Source: a virus. Taken from it: a stretch of 42,149 nt of DNA. Made by a program: the position numbers and the translations under genes. The stretch covers positions 1-42,149 of the IMG/VR virus record IMGVR_UViG_3300020193_000917, one strand, 5' to 3'. Positions 23,872-31,755 of this stretch are shown here, piece after piece; the stretch's first letter is position 1; every line of letters begins with the position of its first letter. Under the pieces are notes generated by a model. It was given only the letters and a program-made list of their open reading frames with translations. It made no database searches and was not told where the DNA came from.

Positions 23872-25257
23872 ATGTCGAATTTAAACCAGTTACAGCAGTA
23901 TGGTATCAGTTTTCAAGTTAAGGTACTATCTAGCTTACTAAAGCACAAAGAGTTTTTACAAAATATTAACGACATCTTAGATACCGAGATGTTCGATAAC
24001 CCAGCGCACAAATGGATAGTAGGTGAAATACTTCGTTACTATTACAAATATCATACTACACCATCAGTTGATGCACTACAGGTTGAAATTAGAAAGATAG
24101 AGAATGAAGTGTTGAAGGTGTCAGTAGTAGAACAGTTGAAAGAAGCGTTGAAAGCGTCTAATGATGACCGTGATTATGTAGAGCAAGAGTTTAGTAGCTT
24201 CTGTAAAAATCAACAAATCAAGAAAGCTATTTTGAATTCAGTAAGTCTGTTAGAAAAAGGCCAATATGATGATATTAAATATATGATGGACGCTGCCTTA
24301 AAAGCAGGTCAAGATAAGTCTATAGGCCACGAATACGAAAAAGATATTGAAACAAGGTATCGTGAAGAAGAGCGTGCCGCTATTCCTACAGCATGGCCAC
24401 ACGTAAATGAACTATTAATGGGAGGCCTTGGTGCTGGTGACTTTGGTATTATATTCGGAAATCCTGGAGGTGGCAAATCATGGATGCTAATTAATATGGG
24501 AGCTATGGCAGTACAACACGGTTATACAGTTTGTCATTATACACTAGAATTATCTGAATATTATATAGGTAAAAGATATGACTCCTTGTTTACCGGGATT
24601 GATGTACAAGCTGTACATAGACACAGAGCCGCCATTGAAGAAGCGGTGTCTAAGGTAAAAGGTAAGCTGATTATTAAAGAGTTTTCTATGGGAAAAACAA
24701 CTATACATACCATTGAATCACACATTCAAAAGTGTAGAGATCTTGGGTACTCACCAGATCTAGTTATTGTTGATTATGTTGACCTATTGAAAAGTAAAAT
24801 TAAATCAATAGATCCAAAAGATGCAATTGACGATGTTTACTCTGCTACTAAAGGTATGGCAAGAGATTTAAAAGTACCTATCTGGACTGTGTCACAGGTA
24901 AATCGTGCAGGTGCTAAAGATGACGTAATCGAAGGTGACAAGGCAGCCGGGTCGTATAACAAGATGATGATAGCAGATTTTGCTATGTCATTATCAAGAA
25001 AAAGGCAAGATAAAATGAATGGTACAGGCCGTATTCATATTATGAAAAATCGATATGGCATGGATGGTATGACCTACGCTGCCAAGATCAGTACTAACAA
25101 TGGGTCTATTGAGATTAATCCAGACAGCCTAGATGACGACGAATTAAACATAGAAACATCAACTCCAATTTCAGGCTCAAATAAAGTATATAGTTCTAGT
25201 CTAGATCGTGATGAAAAGGCATATTTGGTATCCAAATTTTTTGAGCTCAATATCTAA
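23872..25257 (+). CDS. Replicative DnaB-family helicase (T4 gp41-like)
   Basis: 461 aa hexameric helicase. N-terminal helical domain (1-150), then the RecA-like motor with Walker A GNPGGGKS (196-203), H1a YTLELSEYYIGKRYDS, Walker B LVIVDYVDLL (297-306; Asp301), H3 TVSQVNRAG and the arginine region SLSRKRQDKM. No fused primase domain, and no primase is visible in the window. It pairs with PolA, SSB and exonuclease. The C-terminal tail after residue 425 is Ser/Asp-rich and probably a flexible contact for partners. Confidence 0.9.
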   Translation: MSNLNQLQQYGISFQVKVLSSLLKHKEFLQNINDILDTEMFDNPAHKWIVGEILRYYYKYHTTPSVDALQVEIRKIENEVLKVSVVEQLKEALKASNDDRDYVEQEFSSFCKNQQIKKAILNSVSLLEKGQYDDIKYMMDAALKAGQDKSIGHEYEKDIETRYREEERAAIPTAWPHVNELLMGGLGAGDFGIIFGNPGGGKSWMLINMGAMAVQHGYTVCHYTLELSEYYIGKRYDSLFTGIDVQAVHRHRAAIEEAVSKVKGKLIIKEFSMGKTTIHTIESHIQKCRDLGYSPDLVIVDYVDLLKSKIKSIDPKDAIDDVYSATKGMARDLKVPIWTVSQVNRAGAKDDVIEGDKAAGSYNKMMIADFAMSLSRKRQDKMNGTGRIHIMKNRYGMDGMTYAAKISTNNGSIEINPDSLDDDELNIETSTPISGSNKVYSSSLDRDEKAYLVSKFFELNI

Positions 25258-25273
25258 ATTGGCTGAAGGCAGA

Positions 25274-25280
25274 TATTTAT
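25274..25280 (+). promoter_or_regulatory. ATATTTAT-class putative phage promoter
   Basis: Context gcaga-TATTTAT-taaag, 20 nt before ATG 25301 and just after the helicase stop. Confidence 0.5.
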
Positions 25281-25300
25281 TAAAGAAAAAACGAACTTAT

Positions 25301-25522
25301 ATGAAATTCTTAATAGATCTATTAAAAAAGGCAATTAAAGGAGATAATTTCCGTATTAAAGCCAATCCTACAAAGTATAACGACAAGATTGCTCAATTAA
25401 ATACAACTTCAAATAATCAGTTTAATAGATTAACGACCTCTAATATTAATAAGATTCAAAAGACAAATAACTCTGTTTTGACTCAAAATAGTTCTGTAGG
25501 GACTATACTCCCGGGTTCTTAA
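25301..25522 (+). CDS. Small hypothetical protein
   Basis: 73 aa from ATG 25301 (MKFLIDLLKKAIKGDNFRIK). The longer in-frame extension upstream overlaps the helicase in another frame and would be shadow sequence. An amphipathic basic N-terminal helix is followed by an Asn/Thr/Ser-rich unstructured tail. No family recognised. It has its own upstream motif and ends about 60 nt before a terminator hairpin, forming a one-gene unit. Confidence 0.5.
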   Translation: MKFLIDLLKKAIKGDNFRIKANPTKYNDKIAQLNTTSNNQFNRLTTSNINKIQKTNNSVLTQNSSVGTILPGS

Positions 25523-25582
25523 TAGAATCTACTATCACTTAAGACTGAAAAAATAGGTTGTATTTTTTGCTAGAAGACTTAT

Positions 25583-25604
25583 TGGTCTCTTAGAGGCCAC
25601 TTTA
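25583..25604 (+). terminator. Intrinsic terminator before the RNR gene
   Basis: TGGTCTC (25583-25589), 3-nt loop and GAGGCCA (25593-25599), followed by CTTTATT. It separates the helicase unit from the ribonucleotide reductase gene. Confidence 0.65.
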
Positions 25605-25635
25605 TTATATAAACTATTTTAAAACAAAAAGAAAA

Positions 25636-27546
25636 ATGGAATTAAAGGACGTGCAAACCCCTTGGGGAGAAATTGGTTATATTACATTTAAAAGAACGTA
25701 TGCAAGACGAATAAAAGAAGACGATTCTAATTCCAAGACAGAAGAGTTTTGGCAAGTTGTACAGCGTGAACTTGATGCTTCTGATAAGCAACTTAAAGTA
25801 GGTTTTACTGAAGAAGAGAAAAAAAGGTATGCTGAGATGAGACTCAATTTAAAGTTTTCTACAGCCGGCCGTTTTATGTGGCAGCTTGGCACTAAAACTG
25901 TAGATAAGCTAGGCCTTCCGTCACTACAAAACTGCGCATTTGTTACAGTTAATAATCCTATTAGACCTTTTACATGGGCATTTGAAATGTTGATGCTAGG
26001 CTCAGGTGTCGGATACAATATTCAGAAGCACAATGTTTATCAACTACCTAAAGTAAAAGGAAAAGTAAAGATAGAACGTAAAGATGTAAAAGACGCTGAT
26101 TTCATTGTGCCAGATACAAGAGAAGGTTGGGTAAAACTACTTGGTAAAGTATTGAAAGCCCACTTCTATTCTGGAGAAAGTTTTACATATTCCACGATGT
26201 TAATCAGATCTAAAGGAGCTACTATTAAAGGATTCGGTGGCACAGCATCTGGCCCAGAAGATCTTTGTTGGGGTATTAGTGAGATCAACAAGATATTAAA
26301 TAGTCGTGCTAATAAGAAGCTAAGACCAATCGACTGCTTAGACATTATGAATATTATTGGTATGATAGTTGTAGCAGGAAATGTTAGACGTTCTGCACAA
26401 ATATCTATTGGTGATTATGATGATATTGAGTATTTAAAAGCCAAGCGTTGGGATTTCGGTTCTATTCCTAACTGGAGATCCATGAGTAATAACTCAATAG
26501 TAGCTCCAGAAAATACTAATGATTTACTTCCTGAATTCTGGGAAACTTATAATCAAGGTGAGCCTTATGGTCTTATAAACTTAGAATTATCTAAAACAGT
26601 TGGTCGTACAGGTGAAACACAATATCCTGATCCAGAAGTAGAAGGATTCAATCCTTGTGCTGAGCAATCACTTTCTAATTTTGAAACATGTTGCCTAGCT
26701 GAGGTATATCTGCCTAATATTAATACATATGATGAGTTATTAGAAGCTATTACGTTTACATATCGTATGAACAAACACTCTCTTAATTTACATTGTTTTT
26801 TAAAAGAAACAGAAAATGTTGTTCATAAAAATATGAGAATGGGAATTGGCATGACAGGTATTTTACAAGCCACAGAAGAACAACGTAGTTGGTTAAAAGA
26901 TGCTTACGTTTGGCTTCGTGAGTATGACAAAAACTACTCAGCTAAGCACAAATTCCCAGTGAGTATTAAATTAACTACTGTCAAACCATCTGGCACCTTA
27001 AGTTTGTTAGCAGGCGTAACTCCAGGTGTGCATCCAAACCCAGCAGGCCCATATTATATTCGTCGTGTAAGAATATCATCACAATCACCATTAGTAGATG
27101 TTTGCCGTCAACACGGTTACCACATTGAATACCAAATAAAGTTTGATGGTTCAGAAGATAAGTCTACAATGGTAATATCATTCCCTTGTAAACTACCTCT
27201 AACTACACCTGTTGCTGCCGATTATGACTGGAAAACACAGATGGACATGGTATGTCGTATGCAAGCTGAGTGGAGTGACAATTCTGTAAGTTGTACTGTA
27301 TATTATAAAAAAGAAGACATAGAAGATATCAAGAAGTACTTAAAAGAGCACTTTAGACATAAAATGAAGACGGTATCATTTTTGTTGTATCATGGTCACG
27401 GTTTTGATCAAGCGCCGTACGAGACTATCACAGAAACACAGTATCTTGAAATGATAAAGAGTGTTAAACCAATTACGTCTGTTGAAGTAAAAGAATCAGA
27501 AATGGAACTTATTGAGTGTGAATATGGAAAATGCCCGGTTAAGTAA
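25636..27546 (+). CDS. nrdJ: Class II (adenosylcobalamin-dependent) ribonucleotide reductase
   Basis: 636 aa. Converts ribonucleotides to deoxyribonucleotides using vitamin B12 coenzyme. Seen: N-terminal Cys in LQNCAFVTV (C100), the active-site NPCAEQSL loop (C341, E343), GSGVGYNIQKHNV and SGPEDLCWGISEINKI near the substrate site, TVKPSGTLSLLAGVTPGVHP, and a C-terminal CEYGKC pair (C628/C633, CX4C) for re-reduction. This matches the monomeric RTPR type rather than NrdA/NrdB. The thioredoxin at 41471 could reduce the CX4C tail. The host must supply or import B12. Confidence 0.88.
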   Translation: MELKDVQTPWGEIGYITFKRTYARRIKEDDSNSKTEEFWQVVQRELDASDKQLKVGFTEEEKKRYAEMRLNLKFSTAGRFMWQLGTKTVDKLGLPSLQNCAFVTVNNPIRPFTWAFEMLMLGSGVGYNIQKHNVYQLPKVKGKVKIERKDVKDADFIVPDTREGWVKLLGKVLKAHFYSGESFTYSTMLIRSKGATIKGFGGTASGPEDLCWGISEINKILNSRANKKLRPIDCLDIMNIIGMIVVAGNVRRSAQISIGDYDDIEYLKAKRWDFGSIPNWRSMSNNSIVAPENTNDLLPEFWETYNQGEPYGLINLELSKTVGRTGETQYPDPEVEGFNPCAEQSLSNFETCCLAEVYLPNINTYDELLEAITFTYRMNKHSLNLHCFLKETENVVHKNMRMGIGMTGILQATEEQRSWLKDAYVWLREYDKNYSAKHKFPVSIKLTTVKPSGTLSLLAGVTPGVHPNPAGPYYIRRVRISSQSPLVDVCRQHGYHIEYQIKFDGSEDKSTMVISFPCKLPLTTPVAADYDWKTQMDMVCRMQAEWSDNSVSCTVYYKKEDIEDIKKYLKEHFRHKMKTVSFLLYHGHGFDQAPYETITETQYLEMIKSVKPITSVEVKESEMELIECEYGKCPVK

Positions 27547-27559
27547 TAAAAAACGTTAA

Positions 27560-27566
27560 TATTTAT
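27560..27566 (+). promoter_or_regulatory. ATATTTAT-class putative phage promoter
   Basis: Context gttaa-TATTTAT-tattg, 18 nt before ATG 27585 of the frameshifted cysteine protein gene. Its presence implies that this gene is expressed despite the broken frame. Confidence 0.5.
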
Positions 27567-27584
27567 TATTGTAAAATTGGTAGA

Positions 27585-27778
27585 ATGGCCGAGTTCTTAA
27601 TAATAAAAAAAAAGTAGTAGAAGGAATTCATTATTATATAGAAAATGATAGGGTCATTTTTACGGCCCTTTTTCATTTACAGAGAGGTCAATGTTGTGGA
27701 AACGGATGCCGCCATTGTCCTTATGATCCTAAATATACAAAAGGTACTATAAACATTAATAAAAAATGTAGGAAATAG
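27585..27778 (+). CDS. DUF5522-like CCGNGCRHCPY protein, -1 frameshift needed
   Basis: ATG 27585 opens a 10-codon frame (MAEFLIIKKK) that ends at TAG 27615. The -1 frame from GTA 27614 to TAG 27776 encodes VVEGIHYYIENDRVIFTALF, HLQRGQCCGNGCRHCPYDPK and YTKGT..., a full match to my memory of the small DUF5522-type cysteine proteins common in Bacteroidota. The junction is A AAA AAG (27608-27614) in the correct phase for a -1 slip, exactly the E. coli dnaX heptamer, with a stop as next codon. A slip gives a 64-aa protein. Real recoding, a homopolymer read error or decay are the options. The Cys/His cluster probably binds metal. Confidence 0.6.
27608..27614 (+). promoter_or_regulatory. dnaX-type -1 slippery heptamer
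   Basis: A AAA AAG in zero-frame phase at the end of a run of nine A (27605-27613), followed at once by TAG in frame 0. No stem lies at the usual 5-9 nt distance; the nearest hairpin starts at 27650. Confidence 0.5.
27650..27673 (+). terminator. Terminator-like hairpin inside the DUF5522-like frame
   Basis: AGGGTC (27650-27655), 8-nt loop and GGCCCT (27664-27669), running into five T residues. It looks like the other terminators here but sits within the conserved coding region, so it may be coincidental or may attenuate transcription. Confidence 0.35.
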
Positions 27779-27785
27779 TTTTGTA

Positions 27786-27792
27786 TATTTAT
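27786..27792 (+). promoter_or_regulatory. ATATTTAT-class putative phage promoter
   Basis: Context ttgta-TATTTAT-ctaaa, 13 nt before ATG 27806; reads TATATTTAT. Confidence 0.5.
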
Positions 27793-27805
27793 CTAAAATC
27801 ACATT

Positions 27806-28012
27806 ATGACATTTACTATTACTAGAGAACTTCTCTATCTTGTAGTGACAGTCTTACTTCTTTTAATGCAATTATGGCAGTCAAGAAGAGTCGACGTACT
27901 TAAAAGAGAGATTAAAGATCTTTGGGACCAAATTCATATTATTGCTATATCAGCTGGTAGTACACTACAAAAATTAGAAAAAAAGATCGATGGAAAACAA
28001 GACAAACAATGA
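27806..28012 (+). CDS. Small membrane protein with coiled coil
   Basis: 68 aa. One N-terminal transmembrane helix (ELLYLVVTVLLLLMQLW, about residues 8-24), then RRVDVLKREIKDLWDQIHII and a charged coiled coil ending KIDGKQDKQ. The topology suggests a membrane anchor with a cytoplasmic helix. It overlaps the next gene by 23 nt. No family assigned; similar bitopic small proteins are common in phages. Confidence 0.6.
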   Translation: MTFTITRELLYLVVTVLLLLMQLWQSRRVDVLKREIKDLWDQIHIIAISAGSTLQKLEKKIDGKQDKQ

Positions 28013-28184
28013 ACAGTCAAAAGGTCTTGGTGATACTATTGCTAAAATTACTCATGTAACAGGTATTGATATTATAGTAAAGAAGGTTACTAGTGCCGTA
28101 GGTAAAGAAGACTGCGGTTGTAATAAACGCCGTGAAAAGCTAAATGACCTATTTCCTTATAAGACTGAAGATAAAAAAGACTAA
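27990..28184 (+). CDS. Small conserved CGC-motif phage protein
   Basis: 64 aa. GLGDTIAKITHVTGIDIIVK (residues 12-31) is followed by EDCGCNKRREKLNDLFPYKT (45-64 region). The CGCxKRREKLNxxFPY pattern recurs, from memory, in many phages of Bacteroidota and other hosts without a known function. The two Cys (C-G-C) might bind metal with a partner. It overlaps the membrane protein gene and is followed 8 nt later by PolA. Confidence 0.65.
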   Translation: MENKTNNEQSKGLGDTIAKITHVTGIDIIVKKVTSAVGKEDCGCNKRREKLNDLFPYKTEDKKD

Positions 28185-28192
28185 TCAAGTTT

Positions 28193-30496
28193 ATGAATAA
28201 AAGTTATGTTACGGTAAGGTCTCTTGATACACTAAAAGAGATGGTTGATCACATTAAGTCGCACGACCTTATTTCATTTGACACAGAAACAAACAGCTTA
28301 AATCCTCGTAAAGGTAAGATTATTGGCTTCTCAGTATCAGCTGAAGTTGGTAAAGGCTTTTATATGCCTACTATGATCTGTGTTGATGGTGAATTACAAG
28401 ACGCTTATATTAATGAAAAATTATGTCATGACATTGCAAAGAAGACTATTTCGCTTTTAATTGGAAAAAAGCTTGTGATGCACAACGCATCATTTGATTG
28501 TAGATTTGTTAAATGCTTTTATGGAATAGACTTGCTGTCTAGTTTATATGTCGATACACTATTATTAGTACATACAGTACGTGAAGAAGGTGCAGGATTT
28601 ATGGCTGGTTCATCATTTGGCTTAAAAGATATTGCTAAGACTATTCAAAAAGATATCGGTCTAGATATTGAGCAAGCTGCAAATGAAGAACAGTTGAAGA
28701 TGAAAGAGTCTATTAAGAATAACGGTGGATCAATTACACGTGAAAATTATGAGATATGGAAAGCAGATCTTGAACTATTATCAGAGTATGCATCAGCAGA
28801 TACTGACTTGACTCTTAGAATATATTACTACTTCATGAATACACTAAAAGAAGAAGGACTGGAGAAGTTTTTCTTTGAAGACGAGGTAATGCCTGTCTAT
28901 AAAGAGGTAACTATTCCTATGGAGATGGTTGGTATGAAGATAGACATTGATCTTATAAATACTAGTCGTATTAAAATTATAGAAGAGCTACAAAAGTATT
29001 CTGATCTTGTTATCAAAGAGTTGTTGAAGCATGAGTCTGTACGTGCTTGGGTTATTATGAAAGCACTAGATGCATATCCACCTAATAACAAAGGTACATT
29101 TGCTCAAGAGCTTTGTCGTGAAGCTAACCTAGATCTTGAAGTGTCTAATAAAACACAAAAGCACAGCTTAACACAATCAGCTTTGATCAGACTTCCTGAA
29201 TCACCATACAAACATTTTTTATTACGTGGTGATCAATCTGTACTTGATAAAGATTTTATAACTAAGATTAGTCTTAGACTATGGAAAGAAGATAATGATG
29301 GACAATTCTTTAATATACAATCTAAAGATCAGTTAGGAGAAATTGCTTTCGGTGTACTTGGTATTAAATTTAAAGCCACTACAAAGACAGGTAAGCCACA
29401 GTTTGATGATGATGCTGTGCAATCTATTGCTAACAAGTTTAATTGGGCAAAGAACTTACGTATCTACAACCGACTACTAAAGATTAAATCAACATACATG
29501 GACCGTTTTCTTGACAATCAAGAAGATGGCCGATACTACTTCTATTACAAACAACATGGTACTGTGTCTGGTCGTTACGGTTCAGACGCTCAACAGCTAC
29601 CTAGACCTAAAGAAGAAGGAGATGATGAGCCTATTGTTATAGAGTACAACAACTTAATTCGTAAATTCTTTATATCAGAAGAACATAACATATTTATTGA
29701 CTGTGACTATGAATCACTTGAGCCGCATGCATTTGCTCACGTATCAGGTGACGAAGGCTTGAAAGATATTTTTCGTAATAACTGGGACTTCTATTCTACT
29801 ATTGCAATCAAAACAGAAGGGCTTACTCAATATTCACCAGACAAAAATGTGCCTAACTTCTTACGTAAGCTAGAACCTAAACTTAGAAATAAAGCTAAAG
29901 CGTACGCACTAGGTATACCTTATGGTATGGGAGCTTATGCTCTTGGTATGAATTTAGGAATATCAACAAAAGATGCTAAAAAACTAGTTGATGGTTATTT
30001 GAATGGATTTCCTGAACTCAAGAAGTGGATGGAAAGATCTAAGAAACAGGCTAAAGAGCAAGGTTTTATTAAAACTCAAGTTGGTCGTATTCGCCACTTA
30101 CCAAAAGTAAAAGCTATCTACGATAAGATAGGTGACGATCTACTTAATTGGAATATGAAGAGAGCAATGGAACGTCAGTATGGAGTCGAAAGAATCAAGA
30201 ACTTAAGTCGTGACTATACCAATGGACTTAATAATGCATGTAATGTTCAGATTCAAGGCCTAGCGGCTTCAATTGTAAACCGTGCAGCTTTAGCTATTAA
30301 CCGTAAGTTTCAACAGATGGGTATTAATGGTTGGGTATGTGCACAAATCCATGACCAGTTGGTAATTGAGGTAGAACACTCAAGAGCAGAAGAAGCGGCC
30401 AGGATCGTCCAGGATTTGATGGAGAACACAACCAAGCTTAGTATCTCATTGAAAGCGCCACCAGCTCTAGCCAGTAATCTCAAAGACGGACATTAA
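28193..30496 (+). CDS. polA: Family A DNA polymerase with 3'-5' exonuclease
   Basis: 767 aa replicative polymerase. The exonuclease domain begins with FDTETNSLNP (D30, E32) and continues with MHNASFDCRFV and YASADTDLTLRIYYY. Polymerase motif A is DYESLEPHAFAH (Asp505, Glu510), motif B RNKAKAYALGIPYGMG (R565, K569, Y577-G578), motif C IHDQLVIEVEH (H720-D721-Q722; the usual Glu is Gln). The residue matching E. coli Phe762 is Leu573. No 5' nuclease domain is fused; that activity is the separate gene at 22859. A family A enzyme replaces the family B gp43 of T4. Confidence 0.92.
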   Translation: MNKSYVTVRSLDTLKEMVDHIKSHDLISFDTETNSLNPRKGKIIGFSVSAEVGKGFYMPTMICVDGELQDAYINEKLCHDIAKKTISLLIGKKLVMHNASFDCRFVKCFYGIDLLSSLYVDTLLLVHTVREEGAGFMAGSSFGLKDIAKTIQKDIGLDIEQAANEEQLKMKESIKNNGGSITRENYEIWKADLELLSEYASADTDLTLRIYYYFMNTLKEEGLEKFFFEDEVMPVYKEVTIPMEMVGMKIDIDLINTSRIKIIEELQKYSDLVIKELLKHESVRAWVIMKALDAYPPNNKGTFAQELCREANLDLEVSNKTQKHSLTQSALIRLPESPYKHFLLRGDQSVLDKDFITKISLRLWKEDNDGQFFNIQSKDQLGEIAFGVLGIKFKATTKTGKPQFDDDAVQSIANKFNWAKNLRIYNRLLKIKSTYMDRFLDNQEDGRYYFYYKQHGTVSGRYGSDAQQLPRPKEEGDDEPIVIEYNNLIRKFFISEEHNIFIDCDYESLEPHAFAHVSGDEGLKDIFRNNWDFYSTIAIKTEGLTQYSPDKNVPNFLRKLEPKLRNKAKAYALGIPYGMGAYALGMNLGISTKDAKKLVDGYLNGFPELKKWMERSKKQAKEQGFIKTQVGRIRHLPKVKAIYDKIGDDLLNWNMKRAMERQYGVERIKNLSRDYTNGLNNACNVQIQGLAASIVNRAALAINRKFQQMGINGWVCAQIHDQLVIEVEHSRAEEAARIVQDLMENTTKLSISLKAPPALASNLKDGH

Positions 30497-30506
30497 AGAA
30501 AAGATA

Positions 30507-30520
30507 AGATAAGCTTATCT
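30507..30520 (+). repeat. Perfect 14-bp palindrome after PolA
   Basis: AGATAAGCTTATCT, 10 nt after the PolA stop. No T run follows, so it is not a clear terminator. It lies in a 223-bp gene-free stretch that also holds the Hsp20 promoter motif and leader hairpin. Possible protein-binding site. Confidence 0.45.
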
Positions 30521-30630
30521 GATGTAATGTGGACTAATACATAGGTTTTGTATTTAGTAAATTAAGCAAACTAGACTAATAGCTCCATACACTTAAAAGA
30601 TTTATTTCTCCATTAAGATATAATTTTATA

Positions 30631-30637
30631 TATTTAT
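30631..30637 (+). promoter_or_regulatory. ATATTTAT-class putative phage promoter (chaperone block)
   Basis: Context ttata-TATTTAT-taaga, 82 nt upstream of the Hsp20 start. This is the only copy with a long leader, so the chaperone mRNA would carry about 70-75 nt of 5' sequence. Confidence 0.5.
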
Positions 30638-30687
30638 TAAGAAAGGTACTTGGTAGGCCTTAGTTACGAAAGACATATTAATTAACC

Positions 30688-30704
30688 GTTCACCGTAAGG
30701 GAAC
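30688..30704 (+). promoter_or_regulatory. Hairpin in the Hsp20 leader
   Basis: GTTC-a-CC closed by a GTAA tetraloop and GGGAAC: 6 pairs with one bulged A and a GNRA-type loop. It sits 15 nt before ATG 30720 and is followed by an A/C-rich unstructured stretch. Could stabilise the mRNA or tune translation. Confidence 0.4.
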
Positions 30705-30719
30705 ACAAAAACAACAACC

Positions 30720-31130
30720 ATGGGAATATTTAAACCATTTGAGCTGGATCCATTTGACCTGCTCTGGAGAGACTTGTTAGAAACACAATCTCATTTCTCT
30801 GCAATTACGCAGAAAGTAACACATCCAGTAGACATTTACGAAACAGAAGCCGGCATTCGTTTTGAAATTGCCGCAGTAGGCATTGACAAAGAAGACGTCG
30901 ATATCCTTATTGAAGGAGATCAACTTCGCATTAAGTACGATAAAACACGACCAGTAGATCAAGAGGCCGCGATTTATCGTGGTATCAAGAAAGGATCTTT
31001 CGATCTTAGTTGGAAGATTAGTTCTAAATTTGATCTAAACAAACTAGGAGCCAAGTTAGATAAAGGACTCCTAACATTAACAATTCCAGTAGCTGAAGGA
31101 AAAGCTATCAAGAGAATTGAACTAAAATAA
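30720..31130 (+). CDS. Hsp20-family small heat shock protein
   Basis: 136 aa alpha-crystallin-type holdase. Seen: N-terminal hydrophobic arm (FKPFELDPFDLLWRDLLE), the crystallin core from THPVDIYETEAGIRFEIAAV to the conserved GLLTLTIP loop (A-x3-x-G-LL form), and a C-terminal KAIKRIELK with an I/L-type anchoring motif. It heads the chaperone block upstream of GroES/GroEL. Small Hsp20 genes also occur in T4-like cyanophages. Likely protects virion or replication proteins. Confidence 0.88.
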   Translation: MGIFKPFELDPFDLLWRDLLETQSHFSAITQKVTHPVDIYETEAGIRFEIAAVGIDKEDVDILIEGDQLRIKYDKTRPVDQEAAIYRGIKKGSFDLSWKISSKFDLNKLGAKLDKGLLTLTIPVAEGKAIKRIELK

Positions 31131-31158
31131 GGTAAATAGGCCTACTAAGTATCAAGTT

Positions 31159-31347
31159 ATGTTTCAAATCTGTCAAAACTTTATTAGAATTAATGATGAT
31201 TTATTTTTAGTAAAGCGTACTTTTCCTGAAGAAAGAATCAAGAACTTTAATTTAGCAAAAGAATGGTTAAAAGTAGATTTTGTTTTTAAAAGAGAAGGCT
31301 TACTCTATTTTTGTGATAAAATAATTGATCTAGAAATTATAAATTAA
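31159..31347 (+). CDS. Small hypothetical protein in the chaperone block
   Basis: 62 aa, no family recognised. MFQICQNFIRINDDLFLVKR, then FPEERIKNFNLAKEWLKVDF and a final strand LLYFCDKIIDLEIIN. Probably a compact alpha/beta mini-protein. It uses the AAGTTATG start context and ends 4 nt before the GroES-like gene, so it is co-transcribed with the chaperonins. Confidence 0.55.
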   Translation: MFQICQNFIRINDDLFLVKRTFPEERIKNFNLAKEWLKVDFVFKREGLLYFCDKIIDLEIIN

Positions 31348-31351
31348 TTTT

Positions 31352-31753
31352 ATGAATAAAATAACCCCTTTAAATGGTTTTGTAATATTAAAACCAATTG
31401 AAACACAAGAAGAGACATTCGGTAATATTATTATTCCAGATCTTGGTAAAGAAAGGCCAGAAGTAGGAGAGGTAGTTGGATCTTCGGCAGTTTATAATTT
31501 TCACACAGATAAACATGTTGAGTCTAAGTTAACACCAGGTCAAATTGTATTGATCCCTAAACTAGGATCACAAAGGATTGTTCTTGATGGACAAGATTAC
31601 TTTATTTGTAAAGAGACAGACATTTTTGCAATCATTTATGATGAAGCAAATCCTAATCCAATCAATTATGAAGTTCATGCTAATAGTCCTTATAATGATG
31701 GTTGGACTAGAGAATATTATCAAAACATTTTAGACAAAGAAAAAAATAAATAA
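31352..31753 (+). CDS. groES: GroES-like co-chaperonin
   Basis: 133 aa Cpn10-type lid for GroEL. Seen: the start NGFVILKPIETQEE, a mobile loop with the hydrophobic tripeptide (FGNIIIPDLGKERPEVGEVV), TPGQIVLIPKLGSQRIVLDG, and DYFICKETDIFAII. It exceeds bacterial GroES (97 aa) by a C-terminal extension of about 35 residues rich in Asn, Tyr and charged residues. It is followed 2 nt later by GroEL, so phage-encoded lid and ring are probably co-produced. T4 gp31 and phage RB49 CocO are functional parallels. Confidence 0.82.
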   Translation: MNKITPLNGFVILKPIETQEETFGNIIIPDLGKERPEVGEVVGSSAVYNFHTDKHVESKLTPGQIVLIPKLGSQRIVLDGQDYFICKETDIFAIIYDEANPNPINYEVHANSPYNDGWTREYYQNILDKEKNK

Positions 31754-31755
31754 AG

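Noticed and set aside
27571-27600. tRNA-like string GGTAGAATGGCCGAG
   Set aside because: It resembles a D-arm but there is no anticodon arm, T-arm or acceptor stem nearby.
27776-27783. TAGTTTTG as a host-type promoter before 27806
   Set aside because: No TTG at the -33 position, and the box includes the stop codon of the previous frame. The ATATTTAT 3 nt later is the better candidate.
29690-29697. ATATTTAT inside the PolA gene
   Set aside because: It lies mid-gene with no start nearby; it is expected by chance in AT-rich coding DNA and encodes part of NIFID.
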